A stretch of DNA of 45,861 nucleotides from CAIQPS01 sp963783835 (GTDB taxonomy: Bacteria; Actinomycetota; Thermoleophilia; RBG-16-64-13), in contig CAWAOX010000001.1 in NCBI GenBank assembly GCA_963783835.1, positions 1 to 45,861 of the forward strand, given 5' to 3'. Under the pieces are notes generated by a model. The model had not been told where the DNA came from. It was given only the letters and a program-made list of their open reading frames with translations, and made no database searches. Of this stretch, positions 7,847 to 19,591 are shown one piece after another. A program made the translations under genes and the position numbers. Every line of letters begins with the position of its first letter. Within the stretch, counting starts at the first letter, position 1.

Positions 7847-9233
7847 CGGGGGCGTCCCGGACTTCGAAGCCGGCTTCGGCGATTGCGGCCCGAAGGGCGT
7901 CCGCCCGGGCGAAATCGCGCGCCGCTCTGGCGGCGCGCCGCTCCTCAGCCATCGCCACGATCTCGGCCGGCACGGCATCCTCGATCCCGGTGACCGCATC
8001 GAGGCCGAGAACGTGCGCCATCCCCGCCATCTCCGCGCGCACCTGGGCGGCGCCGGCAGGGCTGAGCGCTCCGGCCGCCAGAGCCGCGTTCACCTCTCGA
8101 GCCAGTCCGAACACCTCCGCGAGCGCCGCCGCGGTGTTGAGATCGTCGGCCAGCGCATCGTCGAAGGCGTGCCGGCGAGCCGCCACCTTCTCGAGCAGGG
8201 CTTCGTCATCCGGCGCAAACGCGGGAGCCCGTTCGCCGGCCGCGGCTGCCGCACCGCGGTCCGCCAGCGAGTTGAAAACGTTGCGCAGCCGGTCTACCTG
8301 CTGCTCGGTCTCTTCCAGCAGGTCCTCACTGAACTCCAGAGGACTGCGGTAGTGGCTGCCCAGAAAGGCGGTGACAAGGGCTTCGGGGCGGTGCCGATCG
8401 AGGGTGTGGCGCAGGGTCAGGATGTTTCCCACGCTCTTGGACATCTTCTCCTGGCTGAGGTTCAGCATCCCGTTGTGCATCCAGAAGCGGGCAAAAGGCT
8501 CGCCGGCGCCCTCGGCCTGCGCGATCTCGTTCTCGTGATGCGGGAAGATCAGATCCCGGCCGCCGCCGTGGATGTCGAAGCCCGCTCCCAGGTACTTGAG
8601 ACTCATTGCCGAACACTCGATGTGCCAGCCCGGCCGTCCCGCCCCCCACGGGCTCTCCCACGCGGGCTCTCCCGGTTTGGCGCCCTTCCACAAAGCGAAG
8701 TCCAGGGGATCGGCCTTGTCCTCCCCCACGTCGATGCGGGCGCCGTGGCGCATCTCGGCCACCTGTTGCTTGGACAGCTTCCCGTATTCGGGCCAGCTAT
8801 CGACGTCAAAGTAAACGTCGGGGCCGGACTGGTATGCGTGCCCGTGCTCGATCAGTCCGGCGATGAGATCGATGATCTCCTGAATATGCTCGGTCGCCAG
8901 CGGTTCCACATCCGGGCGCCCGAGACCGAGCCGGTCGGTGTCTTCGCGGTAGGCGCGGGCGAACTCCTCTGCCACCTCCCGATAGTCGCGCCCCTCTGAC
9001 AGACCTTTGTTGATGATCCGGTCGTCGATGTCGGTGATGTTCTCCACCAGGGTCACCCGGTAGCCGAGCGACTCGAAGTAGCGCTTGGCCACCATCGAGA
9101 CCACGTACGGCCGGGCATTGCCGACATGCACATAGTTGTAGACGGTGGGACCGCAGAAATACATGGTCACGTGGTCTCCGTCGCGCGGGACGAATTCCTT
9201 CTTCTCCTGGTTCATGGAGTCGTAGAGGCGCAC
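7818..9233 (-). CDS. cysS: Cysteinyl-tRNA synthetase
   Basis: 471 residues, the normal length. It charges tRNA-Cys with cysteine in the cytoplasm. The class I HIGH-type motif reads HVGNARPYV and the KMSKS loop reads EKMSKSVGN. The zinc/cysteine-recognition residues are in YFCGPTVYN, WHIECSAMS and FPHHENE. The start is a GTG at 9233 preceded by a GGGAG site just past the gltX stop. The gene lies between gltX and rlmB as in Bacillus, but without the cysE and mrnC genes found there. Confidence 0.97.
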   Translation of the reverse strand: MRLYDSMNQEKKEFVPRDGDHVTMYFCGPTVYNYVHVGNARPYVVSMVAKRYFESLGYRVTLVENITDIDDRIINKGLSEGRDYREVAEEFARAYREDTDRLGLGRPDVEPLATEHIQEIIDLIAGLIEHGHAYQSGPDVYFDVDSWPEYGKLSKQQVAEMRHGARIDVGEDKADPLDFALWKGAKPGEPAWESPWGAGRPGWHIECSAMSLKYLGAGFDIHGGGRDLIFPHHENEIAQAEGAGEPFARFWMHNGMLNLSQEKMSKSVGNILTLRHTLDRHRPEALVTAFLGSHYRSPLEFSEDLLEETEQQVDRLRNVFNSLADRGAAAAAGERAPAFAPDDEALLEKVAARRHAFDDALADDLNTAAALAEVFGLAREVNAALAAGALSPAGAAQVRAEMAGMAHVLGLDAVTGIEDAVPAEIVAMAEERRAARAARDFARADALRAAIAEAGFEVRDAPDGFKIVPTR

Positions 9234-9245
9234 GGGCGATCTCCC

Positions 9246-10718
9246 TTACAGCGTCGGGTCCGCCCAGCGGGCGGCGTAGGCGGCGGCGGAGTCGAGACGG
9301 CGAAGGATGCGGCTCTTGCCGAGTCCGCCGACCAGGTAATACAGCTCGGGACCTTCCTCGCGCGCGCTCAACGCGACGCGCAGCGGCTGGTAGACCGACT
9401 TGCCCTTTATCCCGTGCTCCTTGGCAGCCTCGACCAAGCCGCGCAGTAGCTCCCGAGCCTCGGTGGACGGCAGATACTCGGCGGGCATGGCTGCGAAGTG
9501 CTGCTTGGCCAGTTCGAACAGCTTGGGCGTTCCCGGCGCCATCAACGCAGGCGCGCCCTGGCATGTGGCCGGGTCGGCCTCCTCGACGAACACCTCGGCA
9601 AAGAGAGGAGCGTCGCTCAGTGTCACCAGGTTCGCCTGGATCGCCTCGGCGACGACGTCTCTCTGCACGGGAGCAAAGGGCATGCGCGCATCGGCCAGGT
9701 AGGGCAAGATCTGCAGGAACAGCTCTCGAGGCGAGAGATCCCGGATGTACACGCCGTTCAACCAGTTGAGCTTGTGGAGGTCGAAGATGGCCGGGCTCTT
9801 CGACACCCGATCGAGTTCGAACTCTTCCACCAGTTCGGCCAGCGTGAACTTCTCCCGCTCGTCGGCCGGGTGCCAGCTCATCAGCGCCAGGTAGTTGACG
9901 ATGGCGGCGGGCAGATAGCCCAGGCCCCTGAACTCCCCGATAGAGGTGGCGCCGTGCCGCTTGGAGAGCTTGCTGCCGTCCGGGGCCAGGATCAGGGAAT
10001 GATGGCCGTAGCGCGGCGCTGGTTCGCCGAGCGCCGAGAACAGCATCATCTGCCGGGCAGTGTTGGTGATGTGGTCCTCCCCGCGGATGACGTCTGTTAT
10101 CTCCATGCCCGCATCGTCCACGACGACGGCGAAATTGTAGGAGTAGCCGCCGTCGGTACGTTTGATGATGAAGTCACCGATGACGTCCGAGGAGAAGGTG
10201 ATGGGGCCGTGGATGAGATCGTCGAAGACGATGTCTCCGTCGGGGACGCCGAAGCGGATGGCCGCCTCTTCCCCTCCCGCCAGCCGGGCGTCGACCTCGT
10301 CCTTGGTCAGATCGCAGCAGGTGCGGTCGTACTTGGGCATCTGACCGCGAGCGAGTTGCTGCTCCTTCTTCTCCTCCAGAAGCTCCTGGGGGCAGAAGCA
10401 GGGATAGGCCAGGCCATCGGCCAGTAGCCGTTGGACCGCCGCCTCGTATAGATGGGCCCGTTCGCTCTGCCGGTAGGGGCCGTGGGGGCCGCCGACGTCG
10501 GGGCCCTCGTCGGCCCGGAGGCCCAGCCAGGCCAAGTCGTTGACGATGCTGGTGTCGTGCTCGGTGGTAGATCGCTTGAGGTCGGTGTCCTCGATGCGCA
10601 GCACCATGGTCCCCCTGTTGTGCCGCGCGTAGAGGAAGTTGTAGAGCGCGGTGCGGGCGCTTCCCACGTGCAGCGAGCCCGTGGGGCTGGGAGCGAAGCG
10701 TACGCGGACGTCGGTCAT
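9246..10718 (-). CDS. gltX: Glutamyl-tRNA synthetase
   Basis: 490 residues. It attaches glutamate to tRNA-Glu, and in bacteria lacking GlnRS also to tRNA-Gln. The HIGH-type motif is PSPTGSLHVGSARTALYN and the KMSKS-type loop is KLSKRHGA. A Cys-rich segment (CFC, later Tyr and CC near 110-140) is the zinc-binding region of the class. The C-terminal anticodon-binding domain is complete. The gene starts 5 bases after ispF and is part of the same transcript. Confidence 0.97.
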   Translation of the reverse strand: MTDVRVRFAPSPTGSLHVGSARTALYNFLYARHNRGTMVLRIEDTDLKRSTTEHDTSIVNDLAWLGLRADEGPDVGGPHGPYRQSERAHLYEAAVQRLLADGLAYPCFCPQELLEEKKEQQLARGQMPKYDRTCCDLTKDEVDARLAGGEEAAIRFGVPDGDIVFDDLIHGPITFSSDVIGDFIIKRTDGGYSYNFAVVVDDAGMEITDVIRGEDHITNTARQMMLFSALGEPAPRYGHHSLILAPDGSKLSKRHGATSIGEFRGLGYLPAAIVNYLALMSWHPADEREKFTLAELVEEFELDRVSKSPAIFDLHKLNWLNGVYIRDLSPRELFLQILPYLADARMPFAPVQRDVVAEAIQANLVTLSDAPLFAEVFVEEADPATCQGAPALMAPGTPKLFELAKQHFAAMPAEYLPSTEARELLRGLVEAAKEHGIKGKSVYQPLRVALSAREEGPELYYLVGGLGKSRILRRLDSAAAYAARWADPTL

Positions 10719-10723
10719 CGTGT

Positions 10724-11281
10724 CTAGCTCTCTCTCGTCGTTCTCTCGACCAGGGCCACCGCCTGCGCCGCTATGCCTTCGCGCCTTCCGGTGAAGCCCA
10801 TACCCTCGGTGGTGGTCCCCCGGATGCCGACCGCTTCGGCGTCGACGCCCAGCGCGGCGGCCAAGCGCTCGCGCATCCGCGCCCGGTGGGGCGCGATGCG
10901 CGGTTCTTCGCAGATGACCACCGCATCCACGTTGACCGGCCTCCAGCCCCGGTCGCGCAGCAGGACGACGACCGCTCCCAGCAGAGCCATGCTGTCCGCT
11001 CCGGCGAAGGCCGGATCGGTGTCGGGGAAGTAGTGGCCTATGTCCTCCAGGCCGGCCGCCCCAAGCAGCGCATCCATGACTGCGTGCACCAGCACGTCGG
11101 CGTCGCTGTGGCCCAGCAGGCCGTCGTGCTCGCGCAATCTTACCCCGCCCAGCACGAGAGCACGGTCGGGAGCGAAACGGTGGGCGTCGTAGCCGAGCCC
11201 GACGCGAAGCGCGGCGCCAGGGCGGGCGGCCGCGCAGATGCCGCCGGGCGGCCCGCTCGCGCCGGCGTCACTCTCAGTCAC
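10724..11281 (-). CDS. ispF: 2-C-methyl-D-erythritol 2,4-cyclodiphosphate synthase
   Basis: 185 residues, about 25 longer than the usual enzyme because of an N-terminal Gly/Ala-rich extension. It closes the cyclic diphosphate in the MEP route to isoprenoids. Metal-binding residues are in GYDAHRF and the LLGHSDADVL motif, and the substrate loop has FPDTDP. The C-terminal TTTEGMGFTGRREG is typical. It starts with GTG overlapping the ispD stop by 8 bases, so the two MEP enzymes are translationally coupled. Confidence 0.96.
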   Translation of the reverse strand: MTESDAGASGPPGGICAAARPGAALRVGLGYDAHRFAPDRALVLGGVRLREHDGLLGHSDADVLVHAVMDALLGAAGLEDIGHYFPDTDPAFAGADSMALLGAVVVLLRDRGWRPVNVDAVVICEEPRIAPHRARMRERLAAALGVDAEAVGIRGTTTEGMGFTGRREGIAAQAVALVERTTRES

Positions 11282-11990
11282 GTCTGCGCTCCGCGAGGAT
11301 CTGCTCGGCGTGACGGAGGTCCACGCGGTCGGTGACCTTGAAGTTCTCGGACGAGCCCTTGACCATGACCACCCGACCGCCCCGGGCCTCTACCAGAGAG
11401 GCGTCATCGGTGGAGCGCAGGAGGTCCTCCGCGGACGTATTCGCGTAGGCATCCATGAGTGAATCCCAGCGGAAGATCTGGGGAGTCTGGGCGCGCCAGA
11501 CGGTGCGGCGCTCGGGGGTGGCCACGACTACCCCGTCTTCGTCGACCAGCTTGACGGTATCGCTCGTGGGGATACCCAGCACGGCTCCCGCCAGCCGCGT
11601 GTCGGCGGCAAGCGCCTCCACGGTCCGGGTGATGTCCTCGCAGGTGACCAGAGGGCGAGCGCCGTCATGCACACCCACCAGATCCCAGACACCGGCCTGA
11701 GCGAGAGCATTCAGCCCGTTGCGCACGGATAGAGCGCGCTCGTCGCCGCCGGCGGTGATCCGCACCACTTTCTCGATGCGCTCCTGGGTCAACTCCGACT
11801 CGCAATAGTCGATGTCGGGCTCGTTGACCACCACCACGAGCGCGTCCACGGCCGGGCAGGTGGCGAGGACGTTGAGCGTCCGCTGGAGCATCGGAATCCC
11901 GAGCAGGGGCACGTATTGCTTGGGGCGCCCCAAATCCAGCCGCGTGCCGTATCCAGCCGCCGCCACCACGAGCGCCAGGCTGGACCTCAC
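11274..11990 (-). CDS. ispD: 2-C-methyl-D-erythritol 4-phosphate cytidylyltransferase
   Basis: 238 residues. It joins CTP and MEP in isoprenoid synthesis. The nucleotide-binding N-terminus reads AAAGYGTRLDLGRPKQY, and VHDGARPLV and WRAQTPQIF are the family's other signatures. It starts with GTG overlapping the preceding PIN-TRAM gene by 4 bases. Adjacency to carD-type and PIN-TRAM genes is shared by Actinobacteria and Bacilli. Confidence 0.96.
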   Translation of the reverse strand: MRSSLALVVAAAGYGTRLDLGRPKQYVPLLGIPMLQRTLNVLATCPAVDALVVVVNEPDIDYCESELTQERIEKVVRITAGGDERALSVRNGLNALAQAGVWDLVGVHDGARPLVTCEDITRTVEALAADTRLAGAVLGIPTSDTVKLVDEDGVVVATPERRTVWRAQTPQIFRWDSLMDAYANTSAEDLLRSTDDASLVEARGGRVVMVKGSSENFKVTDRVDLRHAEQILAERRRD

Positions 11991-13033
11991 GACGCCATCC
12001 GTGTGAAGATCATCTTGCCGGACGGGTTCTGCAAGACCGAGGTGACCTCGACCTCGACCTCGTCGCCAATATGCCGCCGCCCCCCCTCGATGACCACCAT
12101 GGTGCCGTCGTCCAGGTAGCCTACCCCCTGGTCGTCCTCCTTGCCCTCCCGGAGCACTCGGACGCGCATCCTTTCGCCGGGCATGACGACCGCTTTGAGG
12201 GTGTTGGCCAGATCATTGACGTTGAGCACCTCCACGCCCTGGATCTGCGACACCTTGTTAAGGTTGTAGTCCGTGGTCATGATGACGCCCTTGATCTCCT
12301 TGGCAAGGCGGATGAGCTTGGCGTCGACCTCGGTCAGATTCGGGAAATCGCGCTCGATGATGCTGACGTGGCTGTTGGCCTCCTGGAGCAGATGAACGGT
12401 GTCGAGGCCGCGGCGCCCGCGCGCCCTCCGGCCGGAGTCGGCCGAGTCGGCGATCGACTGCAGCTCCTCGAGCACGAAGCCCGGGACGATGAGGTCGCCC
12501 TCCAGAAAACCCGTCGCCACCACGTCGCCAACCCGGCCGTCGATGATCACCGATGTGTCGAGGATCTTGGGCCGCATGAACTGCTTGACCCCGGGCTGCT
12601 GCAGAAGGCCTTTGAGCCCGAGTACCCGGGCGATGTCGGTGTGGCGCTTGTAGCCCAGATAGGCGAACAGGTAGCCGCTGACGGCGAAGAGCAGCGGCAA
12701 GAAGTAGAGCCCGACGACGGGGAGATCCTTGATGGCCAAGCTACCCAGCGCGGCGATGACGAGTCCGATGACCAGTCCGGCCGTGGTGAAGATGAGCCCG
12801 CTGGCAGTGACCAGAGATGTCGCTCGATCCAGCCGGCGCCCGAGACGGGTCACCGCATGACCGAGGATACCCCCGACGATGGCCCCTACGATGACCCCCA
12901 CAACGATGCAGATGGTGGCGAGAACGCTGTAGGGTACCGGCCCGTACCCCTCCCGCGGCAGGAAGGCCGAGGCCAACTCGTACCCGAGGACACCACCGAC
13001 GAGCGCGAGCAGGAGTCGTATCGCCAATCCCAT
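11987..13033 (-). CDS. Membrane-anchored PIN-TRAM nuclease-like protein (YacL family)
   Basis: 348 residues. Residues 1-130 contain about four hydrophobic helices. A PIN domain follows, starting KILDTSVIIDGRV with conserved acidic positions (LDTS, EELQ, DAKLIRLA, TTDYNLNK). A C-terminal TRAM domain (about 280-345) is a small RNA-binding barrel. The protein is expected to cut or bind RNA at the membrane, but the cellular target of the YacL family is not established. It lies between carD and ispD, in the standard place for Gram-positive bacteria. Confidence 0.92.
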   Translation of the reverse strand: MGLAIRLLLALVGGVLGYELASAFLPREGYGPVPYSVLATICIVVGVIVGAIVGGILGHAVTRLGRRLDRATSLVTASGLIFTTAGLVIGLVIAALGSLAIKDLPVVGLYFLPLLFAVSGYLFAYLGYKRHTDIARVLGLKGLLQQPGVKQFMRPKILDTSVIIDGRVGDVVATGFLEGDLIVPGFVLEELQSIADSADSGRRARGRRGLDTVHLLQEANSHVSIIERDFPNLTEVDAKLIRLAKEIKGVIMTTDYNLNKVSQIQGVEVLNVNDLANTLKAVVMPGERMRVRVLREGKEDDQGVGYLDDGTMVVIEGGRRHIGDEVEVEVTSVLQNPSGKMIFTRMAS

Positions 13034-13042
13034 CAGGTCCGC

Positions 13043-13549
13043 CTAGTCACAGGGAGGTTGGGCGGCGCACACCTCGGCGAGCACGCCGTCGAGAAAGCTC
13101 ACCGCATCGTCGAGGGGCACGCTCTTCGCGTACATCAGCTCTGAAGCCAGCATGCGCTTGACCTTGCCGAACATCTGCTTCTCCCCCGTCGAGAGCCCCT
13201 TCTCGGCGTCCCGCAACGCAAGGTTGCGCACCACGTCGGCCAGCTCGAGGGGATCGCCGCTCCCGATCTTCTCGCGATTGTGCTTGACCCGCCGGTTCCA
13301 ATTGACCGGCATCTTGGTGGGGTCATCGCGGAGGACACCGACCACCTCCTCGACCATGACCTCGGGGATGACCGGCCTGACGCCGGCCTTATCGGTGCCC
13401 TCGATGAGCAACTTGATGTTCATATTGTTGTGCAAGATCTGGATGCTGTAGTAGCGCCGTGTCGTCCCCTGGAAATCCTGCTCCACTATCTCCAGGATGC
13501 GACCCGCGCCATGGTGCGGACATACCACTGTGTCGCCGACCTTGAACAT
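13043..13549 (-). CDS. carD: CarD family transcriptional regulator
   Basis: 168 residues. The N-terminal RNA-polymerase-interacting Tudor-like domain begins MFKVGDTVVCPHHGAGRI, and the helical C-terminal DNA-binding domain follows from about residue 75. CarD binds the RNA polymerase beta subunit and stabilises open promoter complexes, notably at rRNA promoters. Its ATG overlaps the disA stop by one base (TGATG), implying coupled translation. Insertion of carD between disA and the PIN-TRAM gene is an actinobacterial trait in an otherwise Bacillus-like order. Confidence 0.95.
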   Translation of the reverse strand: MFKVGDTVVCPHHGAGRILEIVEQDFQGTTRRYYSIQILHNNMNIKLLIEGTDKAGVRPVIPEVMVEEVVGVLRDDPTKMPVNWNRRVKHNREKIGSGDPLELADVVRNLALRDAEKGLSTGEKQMFGKVKRMLASELMYAKSVPLDDAVSFLDGVLAEVCAAQPPCD

Positions 13550-14625
13550 CAGCCGCGGCGCTCGAGAAGAGTCGTCTCATAGATGCGGTTGAGGCCATCC
13601 TTGATCTCCCGAGCACGGGGGAACCCCACCCCGGGAACGGCGGCCAATTCTTCCACAGGGGCCTCCATGAGGTGACTCAAATCGCCGAAATGCGACACTA
13701 CCGCATCGATGACCCCGTCGCTCAGACGCGGGACCTTGCGGAGAAGGCGGAAGCCTCGCGGCCGCACCTGTTTCTCAAGGGCCGCGTCGGGCCCGAAGCC
13801 CAGGGCCGCGCCCACGTAGCTCAAAGAAAGCAGGTCGTCCGAGGGCACCGGCCCGAGCGGAGCCCCAGCCGATCCGATGCGGGCGGGACCGGGGTCGGGG
13901 AGATAGTCGGCCAAGATAGAGGCGCGGTCTTCGCGCACGTTGACGAGCATGTCTTCGAGTTGGAGCTCGACCAGCCGCCCCTCGGTCCCCAACTGGATGA
14001 GATACCCCTCGATCAACTGCACGATGGACAGCATCATCTCCACGCGCTGGAGCACGCGCAGCACATCGTGCAAGGTGACGGAGTCCTGGAACTCAAGCAG
14101 AGACAACGACGACGACACCTGGTTCCAACGGGTCCTGAACTTTTCCAGGGTATGCAGGGCCTGATCCGCCTTGTCGAGGATAGTCCGGATGGGATCCATG
14201 ATGTGGCGAACGTCACCGACGTATACCGTCACAACGTCGCGAGCGGCCGATATGGAAATGGCCAGGCTGTCGATCTGCTTGGCCACGCGCTCGGCGGTGC
14301 GGTGGCGGGTGCCCGTCTCCTGGGATTCTATTCGGGCGTCGGGCATCAGTTGCACGTTGGCGTGAAGGATATGGGTCCCAACCGCATCCAGCAGGACTGC
14401 CCCGTCCATCTTGCAGAGCTCATAGAGGATCATGGGGCTCAGGGCCACGTTTATGTCGATGCCCCCAGAGATCATCGGCCGGATCTTCTCTTCCTCGGCG
14501 AACACCAGCAGCGCACCGTGCCGCCCCCTTACGATGTTGTCGATGGCATCCCGGAGGACGGTTCCCGGCGCGATCATCCGCAGAGCCTGGACCAACCTGT
14601 CTTCGCGAAGCGGCTGGTTAACCAC
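13549..14625 (-). CDS. disA: Diadenylate cyclase DisA
   Basis: 358 residues from a GTG at 14625. An upstream ATG at 14700 is open but lies inside radA. The GTG has a GAGGAG site 6 bases before it and overlaps the radA stop (GTGGTTAA). DisA makes c-di-AMP from two ATP and scans DNA for lesions. The DAC domain keeps both catalytic signatures, DGA (74-76) and RHR (107-109). A helical spine follows, and a C-terminal helix-hairpin-helix domain ends the protein (VPGVGFPRAREI). The cyclase should be active. Pairing with radA is the standard arrangement. Confidence 0.96.
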   Translation of the reverse strand: MVNQPLREDRLVQALRMIAPGTVLRDAIDNIVRGRHGALLVFAEEEKIRPMISGGIDINVALSPMILYELCKMDGAVLLDAVGTHILHANVQLMPDARIESQETGTRHRTAERVAKQIDSLAISISAARDVVTVYVGDVRHIMDPIRTILDKADQALHTLEKFRTRWNQVSSSLSLLEFQDSVTLHDVLRVLQRVEMMLSIVQLIEGYLIQLGTEGRLVELQLEDMLVNVREDRASILADYLPDPGPARIGSAGAPLGPVPSDDLLSLSYVGAALGFGPDAALEKQVRPRGFRLLRKVPRLSDGVIDAVVSHFGDLSHLMEAPVEELAAVPGVGFPRAREIKDGLNRIYETTLLERRG

Positions 14626-16057
14626 TGCTGCTCCTCGCTGCCGTTTGCTCTGCCGTTCCCGCGTGCCCGACCGCCGCCGCTCGACGGACCGCCTCCGCAA
14701 TGTCCGCTACCGCCTCTACGCTCATCCCGGCCGCCGCCGGCGCGGCGCCGGCGAACTCCTCCGCATTCCGGCTCGGCACGAGGATGCGGGGCAGCCCACG
14801 GCGGGCTAGTTCCTGGATGCGCTTGTCACCCTGAAGGACATACCGAACCTTGCCGGTCAGACTGATCTCACCGAACGCCGCGACACCCTGTCCGGCGCCT
14901 CCATCGCGATACGCGGAGGCGATCGCGAGAGCCACGGCTAGATCCGCGGCCGGGTCCTCCAAAATGAGTCCACCAGCTATGTTAACGAAAATGTCCGACT
15001 TGAACAGCGGGAGTCGGGCTCGGCGGTTGAGGACGGCCACGATCATGGCCAAGCGGTTGCGGTCCACGCCCCGGGCTACGCGCTGAGGCATGGCCAAGTT
15101 GCTGGGCGCGACGAGGGCCTGCACCTCGGCAAGCAGGCAGCGCGTGCCCTCCAATACCGGAACCACCACGGAACCGGAGCGGAGGTCGCCTTCCTCCAAG
15201 AAGACCGAGGACGGGTCGGAGACCTCTACGAGCCCCTGCTCGGCCATCTGGAACACCCCCACCTCGTTGGTGGAGCCGAAGCGGTTCTTGACGGCGCGGA
15301 GGATGCGGAAGGGCTGGGCGCGGTCCCCCTCGAACGAGAGTACGGCGTCGACCATGTGCTCGAGCACCCGGGGGCCGGCAAGCTCGCCGTCCTTGGTGAC
15401 GTGACCGACCAGGATGAGGCCGGTGCCGTTGGCCTTTGCCACCTGTAGAAGCTGAGAAGTCACCTCCCGGATCTGAGCCACGGAGCCCGGAGTGGAACCG
15501 ATCGCCGACGACCAGAGAGTCTGGACGGAATCGACCACGCACGCGGCCGGCTGTAGCTGCTCGAGCGCCGCCGCCACCTGCTCGCTCTGCGTCTCGGTGA
15601 TGAGGCGTAGTCCACTCTTGCCGCCACCCAGACGCACGCTGCGCAGCTTGACCTGGGCGGCCGATTCCTCCCCCGATACCAGGAGAGCGGACACGCCGGC
15701 GGCCTCCATGGCGAGAAGGGCCTGGAGCAGCAGGGTGCTCTTGCCGACCCCCGGCTCGCCACCCACCAGAACGACCGAGCCGGCGACGAGGCCGCCGCCC
15801 AGCACCCGGTTGAGCTCCTGTAGTCCGGTGTCGATGCGATCGCTGGCGCCGAAGTCGATGTCGGCTAGACGAAGGGGCGCGGGCGCCGCCACAGGCGGGC
15901 CCGCGCCCCGAGTCCCCGCGCCGCGCGGAGCGGGCGCGGGGACCGTCTCTTCAGTGATGGTGTTCCACTGTCCGCAACCCGGGCAGCGCCCCAACCAGCC
16001 GGGAGAGACGTATGCGCACTCCCGGCATACGAACGACCTTTTGCCGCCCCTCGGCAT
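14618..16057 (-). CDS. radA: DNA repair protein RadA
   Basis: 479 residues. The N-terminal zinc finger has Cys11, Cys14, Cys25 and Cys28. The RecA-like ATPase carries Walker A GEPGVGKST and the RadA-specific KNRFG motif (AVKNRFGSTNEVG). A Lon-like C-terminal domain follows, with an extra Ala-rich tail of about 40 residues. RadA promotes branch migration of recombination intermediates. It starts 12 bases after clpC and is coupled to disA by an 8-base overlap. Confidence 0.96.
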   Translation of the reverse strand: MPRGGKRSFVCRECAYVSPGWLGRCPGCGQWNTITEETVPAPAPRGAGTRGAGPPVAAPAPLRLADIDFGASDRIDTGLQELNRVLGGGLVAGSVVLVGGEPGVGKSTLLLQALLAMEAAGVSALLVSGEESAAQVKLRSVRLGGGKSGLRLITETQSEQVAAALEQLQPAACVVDSVQTLWSSAIGSTPGSVAQIREVTSQLLQVAKANGTGLILVGHVTKDGELAGPRVLEHMVDAVLSFEGDRAQPFRILRAVKNRFGSTNEVGVFQMAEQGLVEVSDPSSVFLEEGDLRSGSVVVPVLEGTRCLLAEVQALVAPSNLAMPQRVARGVDRNRLAMIVAVLNRRARLPLFKSDIFVNIAGGLILEDPAADLAVALAIASAYRDGGAGQGVAAFGEISLTGKVRYVLQGDKRIQELARRGLPRILVPSRNAEEFAGAAPAAAGMSVEAVADIAEAVRRAAAVGHAGTAEQTAARSSSG

Positions 16058-16069
16058 CGGCCGCCCCGG

Positions 16070-18562
<2,493 letters not shown>

Positions 18563-18574
18563 TGCTTTCTCCTA

Positions 18575-19591
18575 TCACCGGACGCTCGAGTCTGCAAACA
18601 CTTCTCGCATGACCCGGGCCCGTATTTCGTCGATCTCGGGACTCTCCAGATAATCGGTCTTTACATCCATATGGTCCATTACGATATGAGCGGGCTGGAG
18701 CCTGCTCATCAGACTGAAGGCCGACTCTGCGGCCAGACCTGGAGCATCGACCAATCCCTGCTCAAGGCCGACCTGTGCGGCAGATATGAGGTTGACCGCC
18801 TCGTGGAACGTCATCATCCAAGCGTGTTGGGCCACGCCCAGTGCGCGGCCTATCTGGTCCCTGGCCTGCACCGGATGCTCCCGCATGAGCATCTTCCTGA
18901 CGGAGCGTTCCTTCTCGTTGATCGCCCGGGACATGTTCTCCACGTCAGCGACCATGTCGCTTTCCGGTCCTGTCTGGCGGGCGATGTTGGAGATCTGCAC
19001 CACGCCTCCCGCTCCCCCCCACAAGGGGGCCATACCGAGGCCCCGACCTACCAGTTCCAGAGCGGTGGCCGCCAGCTTGCCGGTGAGCATGAGCGCCGGC
19101 ACGTGCAGGGTCGCGTACGCCCGCAGCCCGGTGCCCGCTTTGCCGGGATAGGCCGTGAGGTAACCCCAGCGGGGGTCGAACGCGTACGACACCACGGCCT
19201 CGAGCCGGTCGTCCAGCACGCTCAAGAGCCCCCACAGCGACTCCAGCCGGTCGCCCTCCCTGAAGCCTATCAGATTGAAGTGATCCACTCCGTTGACCTC
19301 GAGCGAAGCCTGGTTGTTGCCGTAGACGGCGAAACCGCGGGCCTCGCCGGCCCCTTCGGAGAATGCCGGGGTCATGAGTCCGCGCTCCACCAGATGGGTG
19401 ATCTCTATCGGCGGCATCGCGTCAAGGTCGTAGATGCGCCAGGGCCGATCCCAGTGGTCGCTCTTGAGCGTCCCGACCACTTCCGCCCGAAGCTCTTCCA
19501 GGGCGCCTGCGTCTTCGACGTGGCAGAAGCGTTTGCCCGCTTCGTTACGGCTGAGCGACATGGCCGAGGCGGTGAGAGCATTCGTCCTCAT
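18575..19591 (-). CDS. mcsB: McsB-like protein, probable pseudo-arginine kinase
   Basis: 338 residues, slightly shorter than Bacillus McsB. The fold is recognisable from GYLTAYPGKAGTGLRA (143-158), VVQISN (197-202) and the position beside mcsA and clpC. From my recollection of Bacillus McsB, the catalytic features are replaced. The nucleotide-binding S-R-I-R-L-A-R-N segment is S-A-M-S-L-S-R-N here. The acidic pair in NEEDH is NGVDH (100-104). The essential Cys is Tyr148. The GSEA glutamate falls in GAGG (193-196). The Asp and second Arg of the C-terminal phosphoarginine-sensing RDxxR motif survive as IDEIR (320-324). It probably acts as a non-catalytic ClpC adaptor. It overlaps mcsA by 4 bases. 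Confidence 0.85.
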   Translation of the reverse strand: MRTNALTASAMSLSRNEAGKRFCHVEDAGALEELRAEVVGTLKSDHWDRPWRIYDLDAMPPIEITHLVERGLMTPAFSEGAGEARGFAVYGNNQASLEVNGVDHFNLIGFREGDRLESLWGLLSVLDDRLEAVVSYAFDPRWGYLTAYPGKAGTGLRAYATLHVPALMLTGKLAATALELVGRGLGMAPLWGGAGGVVQISNIARQTGPESDMVADVENMSRAINEKERSVRKMLMREHPVQARDQIGRALGVAQHAWMMTFHEAVNLISAAQVGLEQGLVDAPGLAAESAFSLMSRLQPAHIVMDHMDVKTDYLESPEIDEIRARVMREVFADSSVR

